Position numbers and translations under genes: made by a program. 64,000 bases of DNA, taken from an uncultured bacterium. GTDB taxonomy: Bacteria > Planctomycetota > Phycisphaerae > Phycisphaerales > SM1A02. Below the pieces are notes generated by a model. That model was given only the letters and a program-made list of their open reading frames with translations. It ran no database searches and was not told where the DNA came from. This document shows, in pieces, positions 8,690 through 17,708 of this stretch; within the stretch, counting starts at the first letter, position 1; each line of letters opens with the position of its first letter. The DNA lies in the NCBI GenBank assembly GCA_903831295.1, contig CAIKXA010000010.1:1-64000 (forward strand), given 5' to 3'.

Positions 8690-11394
8690 TAAAGGAGTCC
8701 CAAAAGAATTCCCAGATCCGACGAGTCGGTGGTGCCATCACTGTTGAGATCGGCGATTCCAGGCAGGCCATATTGACCCAGCAATGTTCCAAGATCGGCG
8801 GAGTTAATCACGCCATCTTTGTTGATGTCTCCATATAGCAGCTCAACATATCCCGTTGATTCAATCACCGCGCCCGAGGCGAACCCATTCTCGCCGCGCA
8901 TGGTGGCGATCTTTGACGCACGCCCATTCTTAAGCGCGCTCGGGTTGTTGACATTGCGCACCGTGGCGAACTTTTGAGTTCCTTGATCCAACAACGTGTG
9001 CAAGCCAATCACGCTGCCGCCAGTGGAGATTTGAGTTTGGTCGCCCACTGTGATTGTTCCGTTGGCGAATGTGTTGAGTTGCAGAACATCAACGGAGTCA
9101 TTGACGCCATCATTGGAGGCCACCGCCAAACTGAATCCGCCGTTGCGTTGCACAGCCGAGACAGCCTTGCCTTGCACGGGCCGGCCAACGGAAATTCCTG
9201 TGGGTGCGGACATGCTGTACAAACCATTTGTTGGAGAGATAGATCCGCGTAAGAAACATGCGACGGGCCGTGTTGAAGCGGGAATATTGGATGGAATGGA
9301 ATTACATGCCGCGAAAATATCTTTCACACCATCGCCATCGATGTCGGCGATTGCGAGGGACACAGGTATGTAACTTAACACGCGCGGTATTCCAGCTTGC
9401 GGGCCGTTGGTTGTCATAGTCACTTGTTGAATGAAACCAAGTGTCGCACCTGCAAGGGCCGTAGTGGCGGTGTCTCCAACCGCGGTCGTATCACTAAAAT
9501 CATCGCCGTTCACATCTGTTCCGCGCACTGTGCGGGGGACACCGGAAAGTGGAATGTCACTGGATGTCGCATTGGTTCCACCGATGTTTTTCAGACTGCC
9601 AGAACTGCCGGCGAATGCATTTTCTGGATTCAACGCGGAAGTTTTTTCAGTACCCACGGAGACTTGGCCTGGTCCGCCGCGCGTGGCGCTAGGTTCCAAC
9701 ATGCATACGCAGGTTGGAAGTTCGCCGGAATCAAGCGCGCGTGTCCAAATCACTCCGCCAGTCGCGCTGTATAGCGTGACAAAGCCCGCGCCATTGAGAA
9801 TTGATGTGACAGCGATTTCGGGCGCGTTGTCGCCCACCACATTGCCCGCGGCGATTGCGTTTGGCGCGGTGCCTGAAGGCAGCGCGAAAGTGCGCAGTTG
9901 CGCGAAGGTTCCATCGCCCATGTCCTTCATGATTTGCACGGAATTGCTTGAGCCAACAATGAGGTTCACAACATCGTCGCGTCCATCACTGGTGAAGTCG
10001 GCGCTGGCTGATGCCAATGGAACGTTGGCGAGATTTGTGGTGGTGCTCGGCGCGGGCTCCACGATTGTGGCGCGCACGCAATGCAATTGCAGTTTGTCCT
10101 CGGTCAATACTTGTTCAAAGGTCAGGCCGTTTGGAAGCCCGTCGCCGTTTTGGCCAACCCAACGAACAGATGAGAACTTGTTGTTGTTTGGATCGAAGGC
10201 GCCGCCATACGTTGGATCCAATGAGATCAACGTATAGACGTTGCCTTCGGCGGGAATGGTTCCATCTGTGCTATGGATAAAGAGCGGACCAGCAATGCTT
10301 GCAAGGCCATCAACATTCAGTTGTAGATTGATCAGCGCGACATCGGGTGTGCCGCACGTTGGATCCGTGCAAGTGGGATCGTTGAAATTTTTACCAAACA
10401 CATTCATGACGGCGTAAGGAGTGGCGCTGGTATTCGCGCCATATGTAAATGCTGCGCCTTGCACCACAATGTTTGTGCGCCCGTTATATGCGCTGGGAAA
10501 AGTATGTAGATCAATTTGGCCGCCGAAATTCACGGAGCCAGTGAATGTGAGATTGCCCCACGCATCAAGAAATGATCTTGGTTGAAATATGGTTCCACTC
10601 TCGCTCCAACTCCCAATCGTGTTGTAGGAATAATCTTGATCTCCATCCATGCTGCCTTTGAGCGAAACCCAGATGTCAGAGCCAATGACAAGCGTGTCAA
10701 CTTCATTGAAATTCACTATGCCGCTGTTGAACAACTGAATATGGTGGATGCCACCAGTTGCGCCCGCGGCCTTGACGCTATGCGTGTATAGATTGCTCGA
10801 AGACAAATCAAGTTCGATAGAGCTTGAGCCCAGCGTGGCAAGTTCAATGCGATTTGAATAAATGGATGTGTAATTGATATTCCATGTCGCGTGATCGGAT
10901 TCAAGGACCAATGGCAGCGTATCGTTGGGTGAGCCGTTATAAACATAGCCACCAGAAACATTTACGCTGTAGGGCATGTACGTGCCCGCGGCAGGCGCAA
11001 ACGCAATTCGACCGCCGTGCACGGTGAGGCTGTGGCTATTTAAATGAAGCGATAGACCTGGATACCAATTGTTGGAACCAGTGCTGAGCTCCAAGGTCTT
11101 CACCGAGTTGGAGCAATCAAATGTGATCTGTGGATTTCCAGAAATCTTGGCGGCCGTTGCGTAACCCGGAATTCCCGCGCTCCAGTTGCTTTGATTTTCA
11201 AATGTGCTGGTGATGTTTGGAAAGAGCCACGTGGATGTTGCCGCGCCGGCTTCGGAATAGTTGGGGGTTCCGTCGCCATCGGCGTCGCATGGATCGGTTT
11301 GGATAGCGACGGCACCATGAGTGGCAAGCGCGCTGGAAGTGAGAGCGCACCACGTGGCTGTTGCGATGCAACTGAAAGCGATGTTGTATTGCAT
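8689..11394 (-). CDS. Large secreted protein with VCBS/FG-GAP-like repeats and C-terminal dockerin-like module
   Basis: A 901-residue extracellular or surface protein. It begins with a signal peptide (MQYNIAFSC ... SSALA) and a calcium-site-like DADGDG segment. A long beta-rich region follows (autotransporter-like repeats of Asn, Ser and Gly). The second half has FG-GAP/VCBS-like calcium-loop motifs such as DFTSDGRDDV, DVNGDDFSD and DIDGDGVKDI, typical of beta-propeller repeats. The last 50 residues form a duplicated dockerin-like module: YGDINKDGVINSADLG, then DLNSDGTTDSSDLG. I chose the start at 11394, 22 codons inside the longest frame, because the signal peptide begins there. Its role is unknown; secreted adhesion or polymer binding is inference. 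Confidence 0.75.
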   Translation of the reverse strand: MQYNIAFSCIATATWCALTSSALATHGAVAIQTDPCDADGDGTPNYSEAGAATSTWLFPNITSTFENQSNWSAGIPGYATAAKISGNPQITFDCSNSVKTLELSTGSNNWYPGLSLHLNSHSLTVHGGRIAFAPAAGTYMPYSVNVSGGYVYNGSPNDTLPLVLESDHATWNINYTSIYSNRIELATLGSSSIELDLSSSNLYTHSVKAAGATGGIHHIQLFNSGIVNFNEVDTLVIGSDIWVSLKGSMDGDQDYSYNTIGSWSESGTIFQPRSFLDAWGNLTFTGSVNFGGQIDLHTFPSAYNGRTNIVVQGAAFTYGANTSATPYAVMNVFGKNFNDPTCTDPTCGTPDVALINLQLNVDGLASIAGPLFIHSTDGTIPAEGNVYTLISLDPTYGGAFDPNNNKFSSVRWVGQNGDGLPNGLTFEQVLTEDKLQLHCVRATIVEPAPSTTTNLANVPLASASADFTSDGRDDVVNLIVGSSNSVQIMKDMGDGTFAQLRTFALPSGTAPNAIAAGNVVGDNAPEIAVTSILNGAGFVTLYSATGGVIWTRALDSGELPTCVCMLEPSATRGGPGQVSVGTEKTSALNPENAFAGSSGSLKNIGGTNATSSDIPLSGVPRTVRGTDVNGDDFSDTTAVGDTATTALAGATLGFIQQVTMTTNGPQAGIPRVLSYIPVSLAIADIDGDGVKDIFAACNSIPSNIPASTRPVACFLRGSISPTNGLYSMSAPTGISVGRPVQGKAVSAVQRNGGFSLAVASNDGVNDSVDVLQLNTFANGTITVGDQTQISTGGSVIGLHTLLDQGTQKFATVRNVNNPSALKNGRASKIATMRGENGFASGAVIESTGYVELLYGDINKDGVINSADLGTLLGQYGLPGIADLNSDGTTDSSDLGILLGLL

Positions 11395-11553
11395 GTGTGA
11401 AATCTCGAGGAGCGAATTGAACAATCTTGCGGACCTAACCAAAGTACCCCAAAGAGCCAAAGTTTCAAATTATTTCGAGCAATTAATTGGAAATTTAATA
11501 TCGATAGGGCGCGAATTAAAGAATATTTTGAAGTCTTTTATGGATTCAGCGCG

Positions 11554-12633
11554 TTATTTAGAGGCGGCCAATAGATTGGCGACGTGCTCGAACTGCGCAA
11601 TCGCGTGGGCAATGTGCGCGGACGTGATATCAAGATGCGTGACCGCGCGAAGTCGGGTGGGATCAAGCGCCAAAGTGCGAACGCCGCGTTGCTCCAGTTG
11701 TGCGGAAAATTGCGCGGCGGTGCCCAGCGCGGGATCGATGTGAATGAACACCATGTTGGATGGAATTGCGTTTGGTTGCGCATGCGGACGAAGGCCCGCG
11801 ATGGTGCTGACGCCTTGGGCAAGTTGACGCGCGTGCGCGTGGTCATGCGCCAAGCGTTTGATGTTGTTGTCAAGCGCGAACAAAGCGGCGCCCGCGAGCA
11901 AGCCGCTTTGACGCATTCCGCCGCCAAACATTTTTCGCAAGCGGCGAGCGCGTTCGATGGTTTTTGTTGGGCCGCACAGCGCGCTTCCGGCGGGACAGCC
12001 AAGTCCTTTTGAGAAGCACACGCTGATGGTGTCGGCGTGTTGCGCGAATGCGAGTGGTTCGTAATTGCCGGCCACGCATGCGTTCCATAAGCGCGCGCCG
12101 TCCACATGCACAATGAGTCCGTCGCCGCGGGCTTGCGCGCTGACGGCTATGAACGCTTCAACGCTCCAAAAAGTTCCGCCACCGCGGTTGTGCGTGTTCT
12201 CCACCACCAACATGCGCGATCGCGGAGCGTGAACAGAGTTGGGCCGGCGTGCGGCGGAAACATCGGCGGGTGTGAACATTCCGCCGTCGCCATGAAGCGG
12301 CTGAATCATGCAACCGGAAAGCGCGGCTGGTGCGCCAGTTTCATAATGAATGATGTGGCTGTCGTGATGCGCGATAATTTCGTCGCCGCTTTCACACTGC
12401 GACTTGATGGCCAGTTGATTGGCCATGGTTCCGCTGGGCGTGAAGACCGCGGCTTCTTTTCCAAGCATGCGCGCCACGCGTTCCTCTAGTTTTTGCACGG
12501 TGGGTTCGTCGCCAAGAACGTCGTCACCGAGCGGCGCGGCGCGCATGGCGTGCCACATGGCGTCGGTGGGTTGCGTGACGGTGTCGGAGCGAAGGTCTGC
12601 GATAAATTGTTGCGCGTTGGAATTCACGCGCAC
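11554..12633 (-). CDS. ltaE: Low-specificity threonine aldolase
   Basis: PLP-dependent lyase splitting threonine (and often allo-threonine) into glycine and acetaldehyde in the cytoplasm. The 359-residue product has the family's hallmark N-terminus (LRSDTVTQPT), the GDDVLGDEPT segment, the cofactor-binding HVDGARLWNA (176-185) and the Schiff-base lysine in CFSKGLGCPAGS (K209). Length is typical. The start is a GTG at 12633; another GTG two codons in (12627) is possible. There is a gap of 159 bases to the dockerin gene downstream, so they need not be one unit. Related beta-eliminating lyases are the main alternative, but the motifs fit threonine aldolase well. Confidence 0.92.
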   Translation of the reverse strand: MRVNSNAQQFIADLRSDTVTQPTDAMWHAMRAAPLGDDVLGDEPTVQKLEERVARMLGKEAAVFTPSGTMANQLAIKSQCESGDEIIAHHDSHIIHYETGAPAALSGCMIQPLHGDGGMFTPADVSAARRPNSVHAPRSRMLVVENTHNRGGGTFWSVEAFIAVSAQARGDGLIVHVDGARLWNACVAGNYEPLAFAQHADTISVCFSKGLGCPAGSALCGPTKTIERARRLRKMFGGGMRQSGLLAGAALFALDNNIKRLAHDHAHARQLAQGVSTIAGLRPHAQPNAIPSNMVFIHIDPALGTAAQFSAQLEQRGVRTLALDPTRLRAVTHLDITSAHIAHAIAQFEHVANLLAASK

Positions 12634-12725
12634 ACTTTACGAGGCATTGGCTTGCAAGGCGAGGCGCGGAAAATTAAAGTAAGCATCCCGATGTTTGACG
12701 CTCCGACGACGCGGACAAAAAAATT

Positions 12726-13526
12726 CTATTTGTTCGCGGGCTTATTCACAGGGTTGTTCAGGGGCACGCTTGCAATTTCGCCGTCAATGATTGGTGTAAG
12801 CGTGATGCCGCCCGCGTTCTCTACTTGCAATTCGTAGGTCTGGCCAGTAGAGACAAGCTTGTACACGGCCTCGCCTTGCGCCACGCGCACATGTTCATTG
12901 GCGGCGGCGTCGGGTTGAGTGGCGAGCAGCCAAAAATGTTTCCAGATGGCTTGCTCAAATTTCTGCGCGTCGCCCGCGGCGTAGCCATCGGGAATTCCGC
13001 CGGGTGTGTCAATGGGGAAACCATCTTTGGGATTCATGGAGTCTGAATAAATGCGGCGCAGCAGAACCAATGAGCGACCGCGCAGAAGGTCGTTGCCAAC
13101 AACATCGTCCTGCGGAAAGCGCACGGTCCATGCGTCCACAAAAAGAGTGGCGCCAGGAATGGTGTAGGTGCGCTTGCCAATTTCGCGGCCTTGATCATTG
13201 AGTTCGATCAAGTTCACGGATGTCGAAATAGTGCTGGGATCAAGTTTGGAAATGTCGCTTGCGGTGAGCGGTTTTTTTTCTGGATCGTTGGTGAGAAATT
13301 GTGAACGAATATTGATGCGCGCGAGACGGCGAGTTTTTCCAAGGCGTTCCGCCATGACATGGCGAAGTTCTTTTTGTATTTCAATTTCAACTTCCAAGCG
13401 CGCCACTTCGCGTTGCAATTGAATGGTGCGCGTGATGGACAGCGCCAACCAACCGCCGCCCACAAGAAGGGCCAGCGCAACGCTGAGGGACAGGATGCGA
13501 ATGATGCTGCGCATAAATGGAAACAT
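12726..13526 (-). CDS. Membrane-anchored coiled-coil protein of unknown function
   Basis: No known family recognised. The 266-residue product has one N-terminal membrane segment (about residues 8-30, LSLSVALALLVGGGWLALS), followed by a charged helical stretch rich in Gln, Arg, Glu and Leu (about 30-65) that looks like a short coiled coil. The remainder is a mixed alpha/beta, probably periplasmic domain. The tail is a repeat-like NNPVNKPANK. Start: ATG 13526 or ATG 13514; the longer open frame begins with a TTG at 13532. It is divergent from the three-domain protein gene, so the two may share a regulatory region of about 100 bases. Confidence 0.65.
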   Translation of the reverse strand: MFPFMRSIIRILSLSVALALLVGGGWLALSITRTIQLQREVARLEVEIEIQKELRHVMAERLGKTRRLARINIRSQFLTNDPEKKPLTASDISKLDPSTISTSVNLIELNDQGREIGKRTYTIPGATLFVDAWTVRFPQDDVVGNDLLRGRSLVLLRRIYSDSMNPKDGFPIDTPGGIPDGYAAGDAQKFEQAIWKHFWLLATQPDAAANEHVRVAQGEAVYKLVSTGQTYELQVENAGGITLTPIIDGEIASVPLNNPVNKPANK

Positions 13527-13624
13527 CGGCAAAATGATGGTTTGAGCCGTAAAAGTTGTTGAAATTGAGCGTGCCCCAGCATTGGCGCGCGCAATGGGAT
13601 GCGGCGAGTGTGCGGGCTGTATTC

Positions 13625-16318
13625 ATGCGGGCGCAATGGGATGCGTTACGCTTTGTGGCTGTGGCGGAAGATTTTAAGAATCAATTCATGTTGGCAAGCC
13701 AAGCGTTGAATGCCGCATTGTTGGGCGACTCCGTGGCGGGTGCGTGGGCGGGAAGCATGAAGGGACAGGCGGGGGTGTTGGTTTCCGCCGGGCCAAGTTT
13801 GTCCAAGAACGCGCATGTGTTGTCGGCCGAGGGTTTTTCCGATCGCTTTGTCACGGTGGCCACGGCCGCCGCCGCGGGATCGTTGCGCGCGATGGACTTG
13901 CGGCCGCAACTTGTTGCGACAACGTCCGACTTAAGCGCGGCCACGCGGCAGTGGCTGGGTTCGTTCAACGCAAATATTGTGCGTGGCGGCGGTAAATATA
14001 ATCCGACCGATTTTGGCGCGCGCGCTGATGAAGTTGGCGTGATGGCTGAGTTGCCAGTGGATGTAGCAGATTCGATCGTGGGATACATCTTGCTGCGCTT
14101 TTTAAGTTGCGATCCCGTCGTGTTGGTTGGATTTGATTTGGCGTTTATCGATGGCGTGGCCCATGCCAAGGGCAATGAACTTGATTTGCAGTGGGGCACG
14201 CAAATTTCAACGGTGCGAAGTTGGGACTGGTGGCACACGCAGCGAATATTTGGCAACTCCAAGCAATTGCAGCGCGAAATGCAGACCAACGAAACTGGTG
14301 CGGTTGGAGAGGTTGGCGCAGGCGGCGGTCCTAAAGAGAGCGGCGAGGATCAAGAGCGCAGCGTGGTGACCAATCAAGCGTTGCGCCGAGAGAGAGCCTT
14401 GCTTGAGGCGGCGTTTGCGCAGGACACGACGCTTGGTTTGCGCGTGATTGACGCGACCGAGGGCGGCGTGACAAAACGAAATGCGTTGGTGGAGCCATTG
14501 GCGCAATGTTTGGCGACATACGCGTTGACGCGAAATCCAAAAGTGAAATGGAATCAGCGCGCCAAGAGCAAAGTTGTGAAAGCGCAACCGAGCGCGGATG
14601 TTTTAGTAGGTCCGCCGGCTCATAGCGACGCGGGTGCGCAGAATATTGCGTCAACACAAAAGTCGCTGAGCAACATCACCACTGAACAAATCGCGCCTCG
14701 GGTTGTGGCGGTGATTGCCATTGATCCACTGCGTGGCGGAACTGGGGTTGAACGCTCGCTTGAATTGGAGTTTGGTGGACGCACTGTGTTGCGCCGCACT
14801 ATTGATCGACTTCTACAGAGCGATCAGATTGAGCATGTGTGTTTGGTGGCGCCCGAGCATTGGGACCATCGAGCTGCGCTGGATGGACTTGAGCCAAGTT
14901 CGCATTTGCACATTGTGTATGCCGCAGATTCAGTGTTCGGTCCCGGGCATCGGGACATTCAATCGGCGCGCGCGTGGAGTGATTCATGTTCTCGCGGTGG
15001 CATCGCCAATCTTTGCGTGTTCGACGAAGTATTTTCCGCCAAGGCGGCGCTGTTGGCGTGCGAACATGTCCACGCCAACGCGGTGTTGGTGTGCGGCGCG
15101 GATTGGCCTTTGGTGGCGGTGGATGAATCGTGGGGTGTGCGCGGTTTGATGGAACGCTGGCGCGCGAGCGCGGGTGATTTGAAATTTGTTTGCTCGTTGG
15201 CGGCGCCTGGAATTGGCGCGTGCTTCCTACCAATAGAGAGCGTTCGCTTGTTGGCCAGTGGCGCCGCGGGCAGCATTGGCCAGTGGATTGAAGAACGTGC
15301 TGATGATCGAAATGCCGCGGAAATCATTGATATTCCAGACTTCGTGGCCGCGGTGCCCGAGCGATTGGTCATGGATACTCCGCGTTGCATTCAACGCATT
15401 CGAAGAGCGCTTGAGCCGCTGTTGCATGGAGCCGAAATTTCCGCGGACGTTCAGTTTGAGGCGCTTGCTCGACATGCAAGCGCGCCGCCAACTTTTGTGC
15501 CGCAATTTCTAACCATTGAATTGAACACGGGGCGTCGCGGTTGCGGCTTGGCAAGTCCACATCGCTTCGGCACATTGCAGCGACCCACCATGACTCCCAA
15601 GCGGATGGATCGAATTCTTGCGCGCGTGGCGGAGGCGCGCGACGTGGTGGTGACACTTGGTGGAGCGGGTGATCCACTAGTGCATCCAGATGTTGTCGAG
15701 TTTGCAAAGCAGATTCGAAAGGCGGGTGCGTTGGCGATCTCGGTGCGCAGCGAATTACTGTCGCTTGACGCGCTTGAAAAGTTGGAGGCGATTGACGCCG
15801 ATGTCGTCACCGTTGACTTGCACGCCACCAACGCCAGCGAGTATGTGCGCATGATGGGCTTTGATCGATTTGCATTCGCGCAGAAGGCGTTGGAAACGCT
15901 GATGCAAAATCGCCGCGCTGAAAGCGGCGCCGCGAAATGGTTGGCGCGGCCGTGGGTTTTGCCTCGCATTGAGCGCCTGCGCGACATGGTGGATCGCATC
16001 GCGGCGTTTGGCGAGCGTTGGCGCGATCGAGCTGGTGGATATTGCGTGGATTCGCCGCCGCAAATTGATCCTTGGGGCGACATCATCGCCGATGCGCCGC
16101 TTTCTGCCGCGGGATTTTCCCAAGGCCTAAGTCAGAGCGAACGCTTGGCGCTGACTGTGTTGTCCGACGGAAGAGTGCCAGCTCAAACGGACGATCTGCT
16201 TGGAACAACTTCTGTGGGCAATGTTGATTCGGAGGATTTGCTCACGCTTTTCCGTTCCTCGCGTCAACATCGCACGCGTTCGGCGGTGAAGCATTTGGAA
16301 AAACTTTCCGCAAGATAG
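13625..16318 (+). CDS. DUF115-like / nucleotidyltransferase-like / degenerate radical-SAM-SPASM-like fusion protein
   Basis: An 897-residue protein with three recognisable parts. Part 1 (about 35-290) resembles the DUF115/MAF family linked to glycosylation: GVLVSAGPSLSKNAHVL, VVLVGFDLAFIDGVAHAKG and the conserved TEGG. Part 2 (about 358-625) resembles SpsF-type nucleotidyltransferases: VVAVIAIDPLRGGTG, then FGGRTVLRRTIDRLLQS. Part 3 (about 628-885) looks like a radical SAM/SPASM enzyme: GGAGDPLVHPDVVEFAKQI and the SPASM-like end VLSDGRVP with VGNVDSEDLLTLF. However, the CxxxCxxC cluster site is replaced by NTGRRGCGLASPHR and the SPASM cysteines are missing. It may modify or recognise glycans without radical chemistry. 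Start uncertain: ATG 13625, or an upstream TTG at 13556 that would include an in-frame repeat. Confidence 0.72.
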   Translation: MRAQWDALRFVAVAEDFKNQFMLASQALNAALLGDSVAGAWAGSMKGQAGVLVSAGPSLSKNAHVLSAEGFSDRFVTVATAAAAGSLRAMDLRPQLVATTSDLSAATRQWLGSFNANIVRGGGKYNPTDFGARADEVGVMAELPVDVADSIVGYILLRFLSCDPVVLVGFDLAFIDGVAHAKGNELDLQWGTQISTVRSWDWWHTQRIFGNSKQLQREMQTNETGAVGEVGAGGGPKESGEDQERSVVTNQALRRERALLEAAFAQDTTLGLRVIDATEGGVTKRNALVEPLAQCLATYALTRNPKVKWNQRAKSKVVKAQPSADVLVGPPAHSDAGAQNIASTQKSLSNITTEQIAPRVVAVIAIDPLRGGTGVERSLELEFGGRTVLRRTIDRLLQSDQIEHVCLVAPEHWDHRAALDGLEPSSHLHIVYAADSVFGPGHRDIQSARAWSDSCSRGGIANLCVFDEVFSAKAALLACEHVHANAVLVCGADWPLVAVDESWGVRGLMERWRASAGDLKFVCSLAAPGIGACFLPIESVRLLASGAAGSIGQWIEERADDRNAAEIIDIPDFVAAVPERLVMDTPRCIQRIRRALEPLLHGAEISADVQFEALARHASAPPTFVPQFLTIELNTGRRGCGLASPHRFGTLQRPTMTPKRMDRILARVAEARDVVVTLGGAGDPLVHPDVVEFAKQIRKAGALAISVRSELLSLDALEKLEAIDADVVTVDLHATNASEYVRMMGFDRFAFAQKALETLMQNRRAESGAAKWLARPWVLPRIERLRDMVDRIAAFGERWRDRAGGYCVDSPPQIDPWGDIIADAPLSAAGFSQGLSQSERLALTVLSDGRVPAQTDDLLGTTSVGNVDSEDLLTLFRSSRQHRTRSAVKHLEKLSAR

Positions 16319-16320
16319 AG

Positions 16321-16349
16321 ATGACGAATCCCTTTCGCGCTCCTAGCAT
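16321..16349 (+). promoter_or_regulatory. Sigma70-like promoter before the Lon-N gene
   Basis: ATGACG (16321-16326), a 17-base spacer, TAGCAT (16344-16349), then 9 bases to ATG 16359. The predicted transcript would have almost no leader. Confidence 0.35.
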
Positions 16350-16358
16350 TGACTTTGT

Positions 16359-17081
16359 ATGAGCGACACCATCATGGTCGATTTCAATCGACCGATTCCA
16401 CTCTTTCCACTTTCGTGTGTTTCGCTTTTACCGCACGCGGTTCAAGGACTGCATATTTTTGAGCCGCGTTACAGGCAGATGGTGGAGGACGCGCTGCGCA
16501 AAGTGCACGATGGAAATTTATTGACAGCGGGTCCGATCGCCATGGCGATTGTGGGCGCGAAGTTTGTGGACGCGCTCGGGGCCGCGCCCAAGTTGCGGCC
16601 GGCGGTTTGTGTTGGACAAATCGTGCAACACGAGCGGCTGAAAGATGGCAGGCACAACATTGTGTTGCACGGAGTTTGCCGCGCGCGCATCAAAGAAATT
16701 CAAGAGCCAGGTGAATCGCGCGCGTATCGCACTGCCATGTTGCAGCCCATTGATCCGCCCAATCATTTGCCGCCCAAAATGAAAGCGGCGCGAAAAATTT
16801 TGCAGGAGTTGTTGCACAGGCCAATGTTGCAGAGGTTGGCCAGCGTGCAAAAAGTGGCCGAGTGGGCGGATCGAAAGGACATGCCAACGTACGCGGTGAT
16901 TGAACTTGTTGGCGCGGCCATGTTGCGCGACGAAAATGCGCGCTACCACTTGTTGGCTTGCGGCAATCCATGGGAACGCGCCCAACTTGTGGCCAATGAA
17001 ATCGCCCGACTTGAAGGCCTGGTCGCCGCGGCGGATGCGCAGGAAACTTCGCGCTGGCCCAAGGGCTTGAGTTGGAATTAA
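16359..17081 (+). CDS. Lon substrate-binding-domain protein (no protease)
   Basis: A 240-residue cytoplasmic protein made mostly of the LON N-terminal substrate-binding domain (PF02190 type). Seen: IPLFPLSCVSLLPHAVQGLHIF near the start (the classic 'P-L-F-P-L ... V-L-P ... L-x-I-F-E-x-R-Y' pattern, with FEPRYRQMVEDAL following) and the central 'G-x-x-x-R-x-x-I' strand (HGVCRARIKEI). There is no AAA+ module or Ser/Lys protease domain, so it is a stand-alone member. Such proteins are common; their exact role (adaptor or substrate binding) is not settled. It is followed after 36 bases by lemA on the same strand. Confidence 0.82.
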   Translation: MSDTIMVDFNRPIPLFPLSCVSLLPHAVQGLHIFEPRYRQMVEDALRKVHDGNLLTAGPIAMAIVGAKFVDALGAAPKLRPAVCVGQIVQHERLKDGRHNIVLHGVCRARIKEIQEPGESRAYRTAMLQPIDPPNHLPPKMKAARKILQELLHRPMLQRLASVQKVAEWADRKDMPTYAVIELVGAAMLRDENARYHLLACGNPWERAQLVANEIARLEGLVAAADAQETSRWPKGLSWN

Positions 17082-17117
17082 GACGGGCGCGGCGCGGAGA
17101 AATTTACAGTCATATAA

Positions 17118-17705
17118 ATGGGTATCTTGTTCAACATGTTGAACCTGATTCCAATTGTCCTTCTCGCTCTTGTTGCCATTGTGGTTGTGGTGGTGATCGC
17201 TTTGATCACCATGTACAACAGTTTGCAGCGACGCCGTATCGCGGCCGAGGGTTCCTTCGCCGACATCGATGTTGAACTGCGACGCCGTCATGACTTGATT
17301 CCTAATTTGGTGGAGACGGTCAAGGGTTACGCCACGCATGAAAAAGAAACATTGACCGCGGTCATGCAGGCGCGCGCAGCGGCCACGCAAGCGCGCACGC
17401 TCACCGATCGTGTTGAGGCCGAGGGCGCGCTTGGACGTTCGCTTGGCCGATTGATGGCCGTTGCCGAGGCGTATCCAAATCTAAAAGCCGACGGCGGATT
17501 TCTGAAATTGCAGGGTGAACTTGCGGAGACGGAAAATAGAATTGGCGGCAAGCGCCAGGGCTTTAATCAAACTGTCGCGACGTACAACGAGGCGATCGCG
17601 GTGTTTCCATCCAATATTGTGGCTGGAATGTTTGGTTTCAAAGTGCTCGCGTTCTTCAAGGAAGAGAATGAAGTTGCGCGCGCCGCGCCGCAGGTTCGAT
17701 TTTAA
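17118..17705 (+). CDS. lemA: LemA family protein
   Basis: A 195-residue membrane-anchored protein. One N-terminal transmembrane segment (about residues 8-31, rich in Val and Ile) is followed by the conserved LemA core: MYNSLQRRRIAAEGSFADID, then LRRRHDLIPNLVETVKGYA, and further on ETENRIGGKRQGFNQTVATYN and FPSNIVAGMFGFK. Length is typical. The family forms helical bundles on the periplasmic or outer face; its function is poorly known. No partner such as a TPM-domain or HtpX gene is adjacent; ruvB begins only 3 bases after the stop, so the two are probably co-transcribed. Confidence 0.93.
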   Translation: MGILFNMLNLIPIVLLALVAIVVVVVIALITMYNSLQRRRIAAEGSFADIDVELRRRHDLIPNLVETVKGYATHEKETLTAVMQARAAATQARTLTDRVEAEGALGRSLGRLMAVAEAYPNLKADGGFLKLQGELAETENRIGGKRQGFNQTVATYNEAIAVFPSNIVAGMFGFKVLAFFKEENEVARAAPQVRF

Positions 17706-17708
17706 TTC

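Noticed and set aside
9431-10237. 268-codon plus-strand frame inside the dockerin gene
   Set aside because: Antisense shadow; the minus-strand frame has repeats and calcium motifs that make sense.
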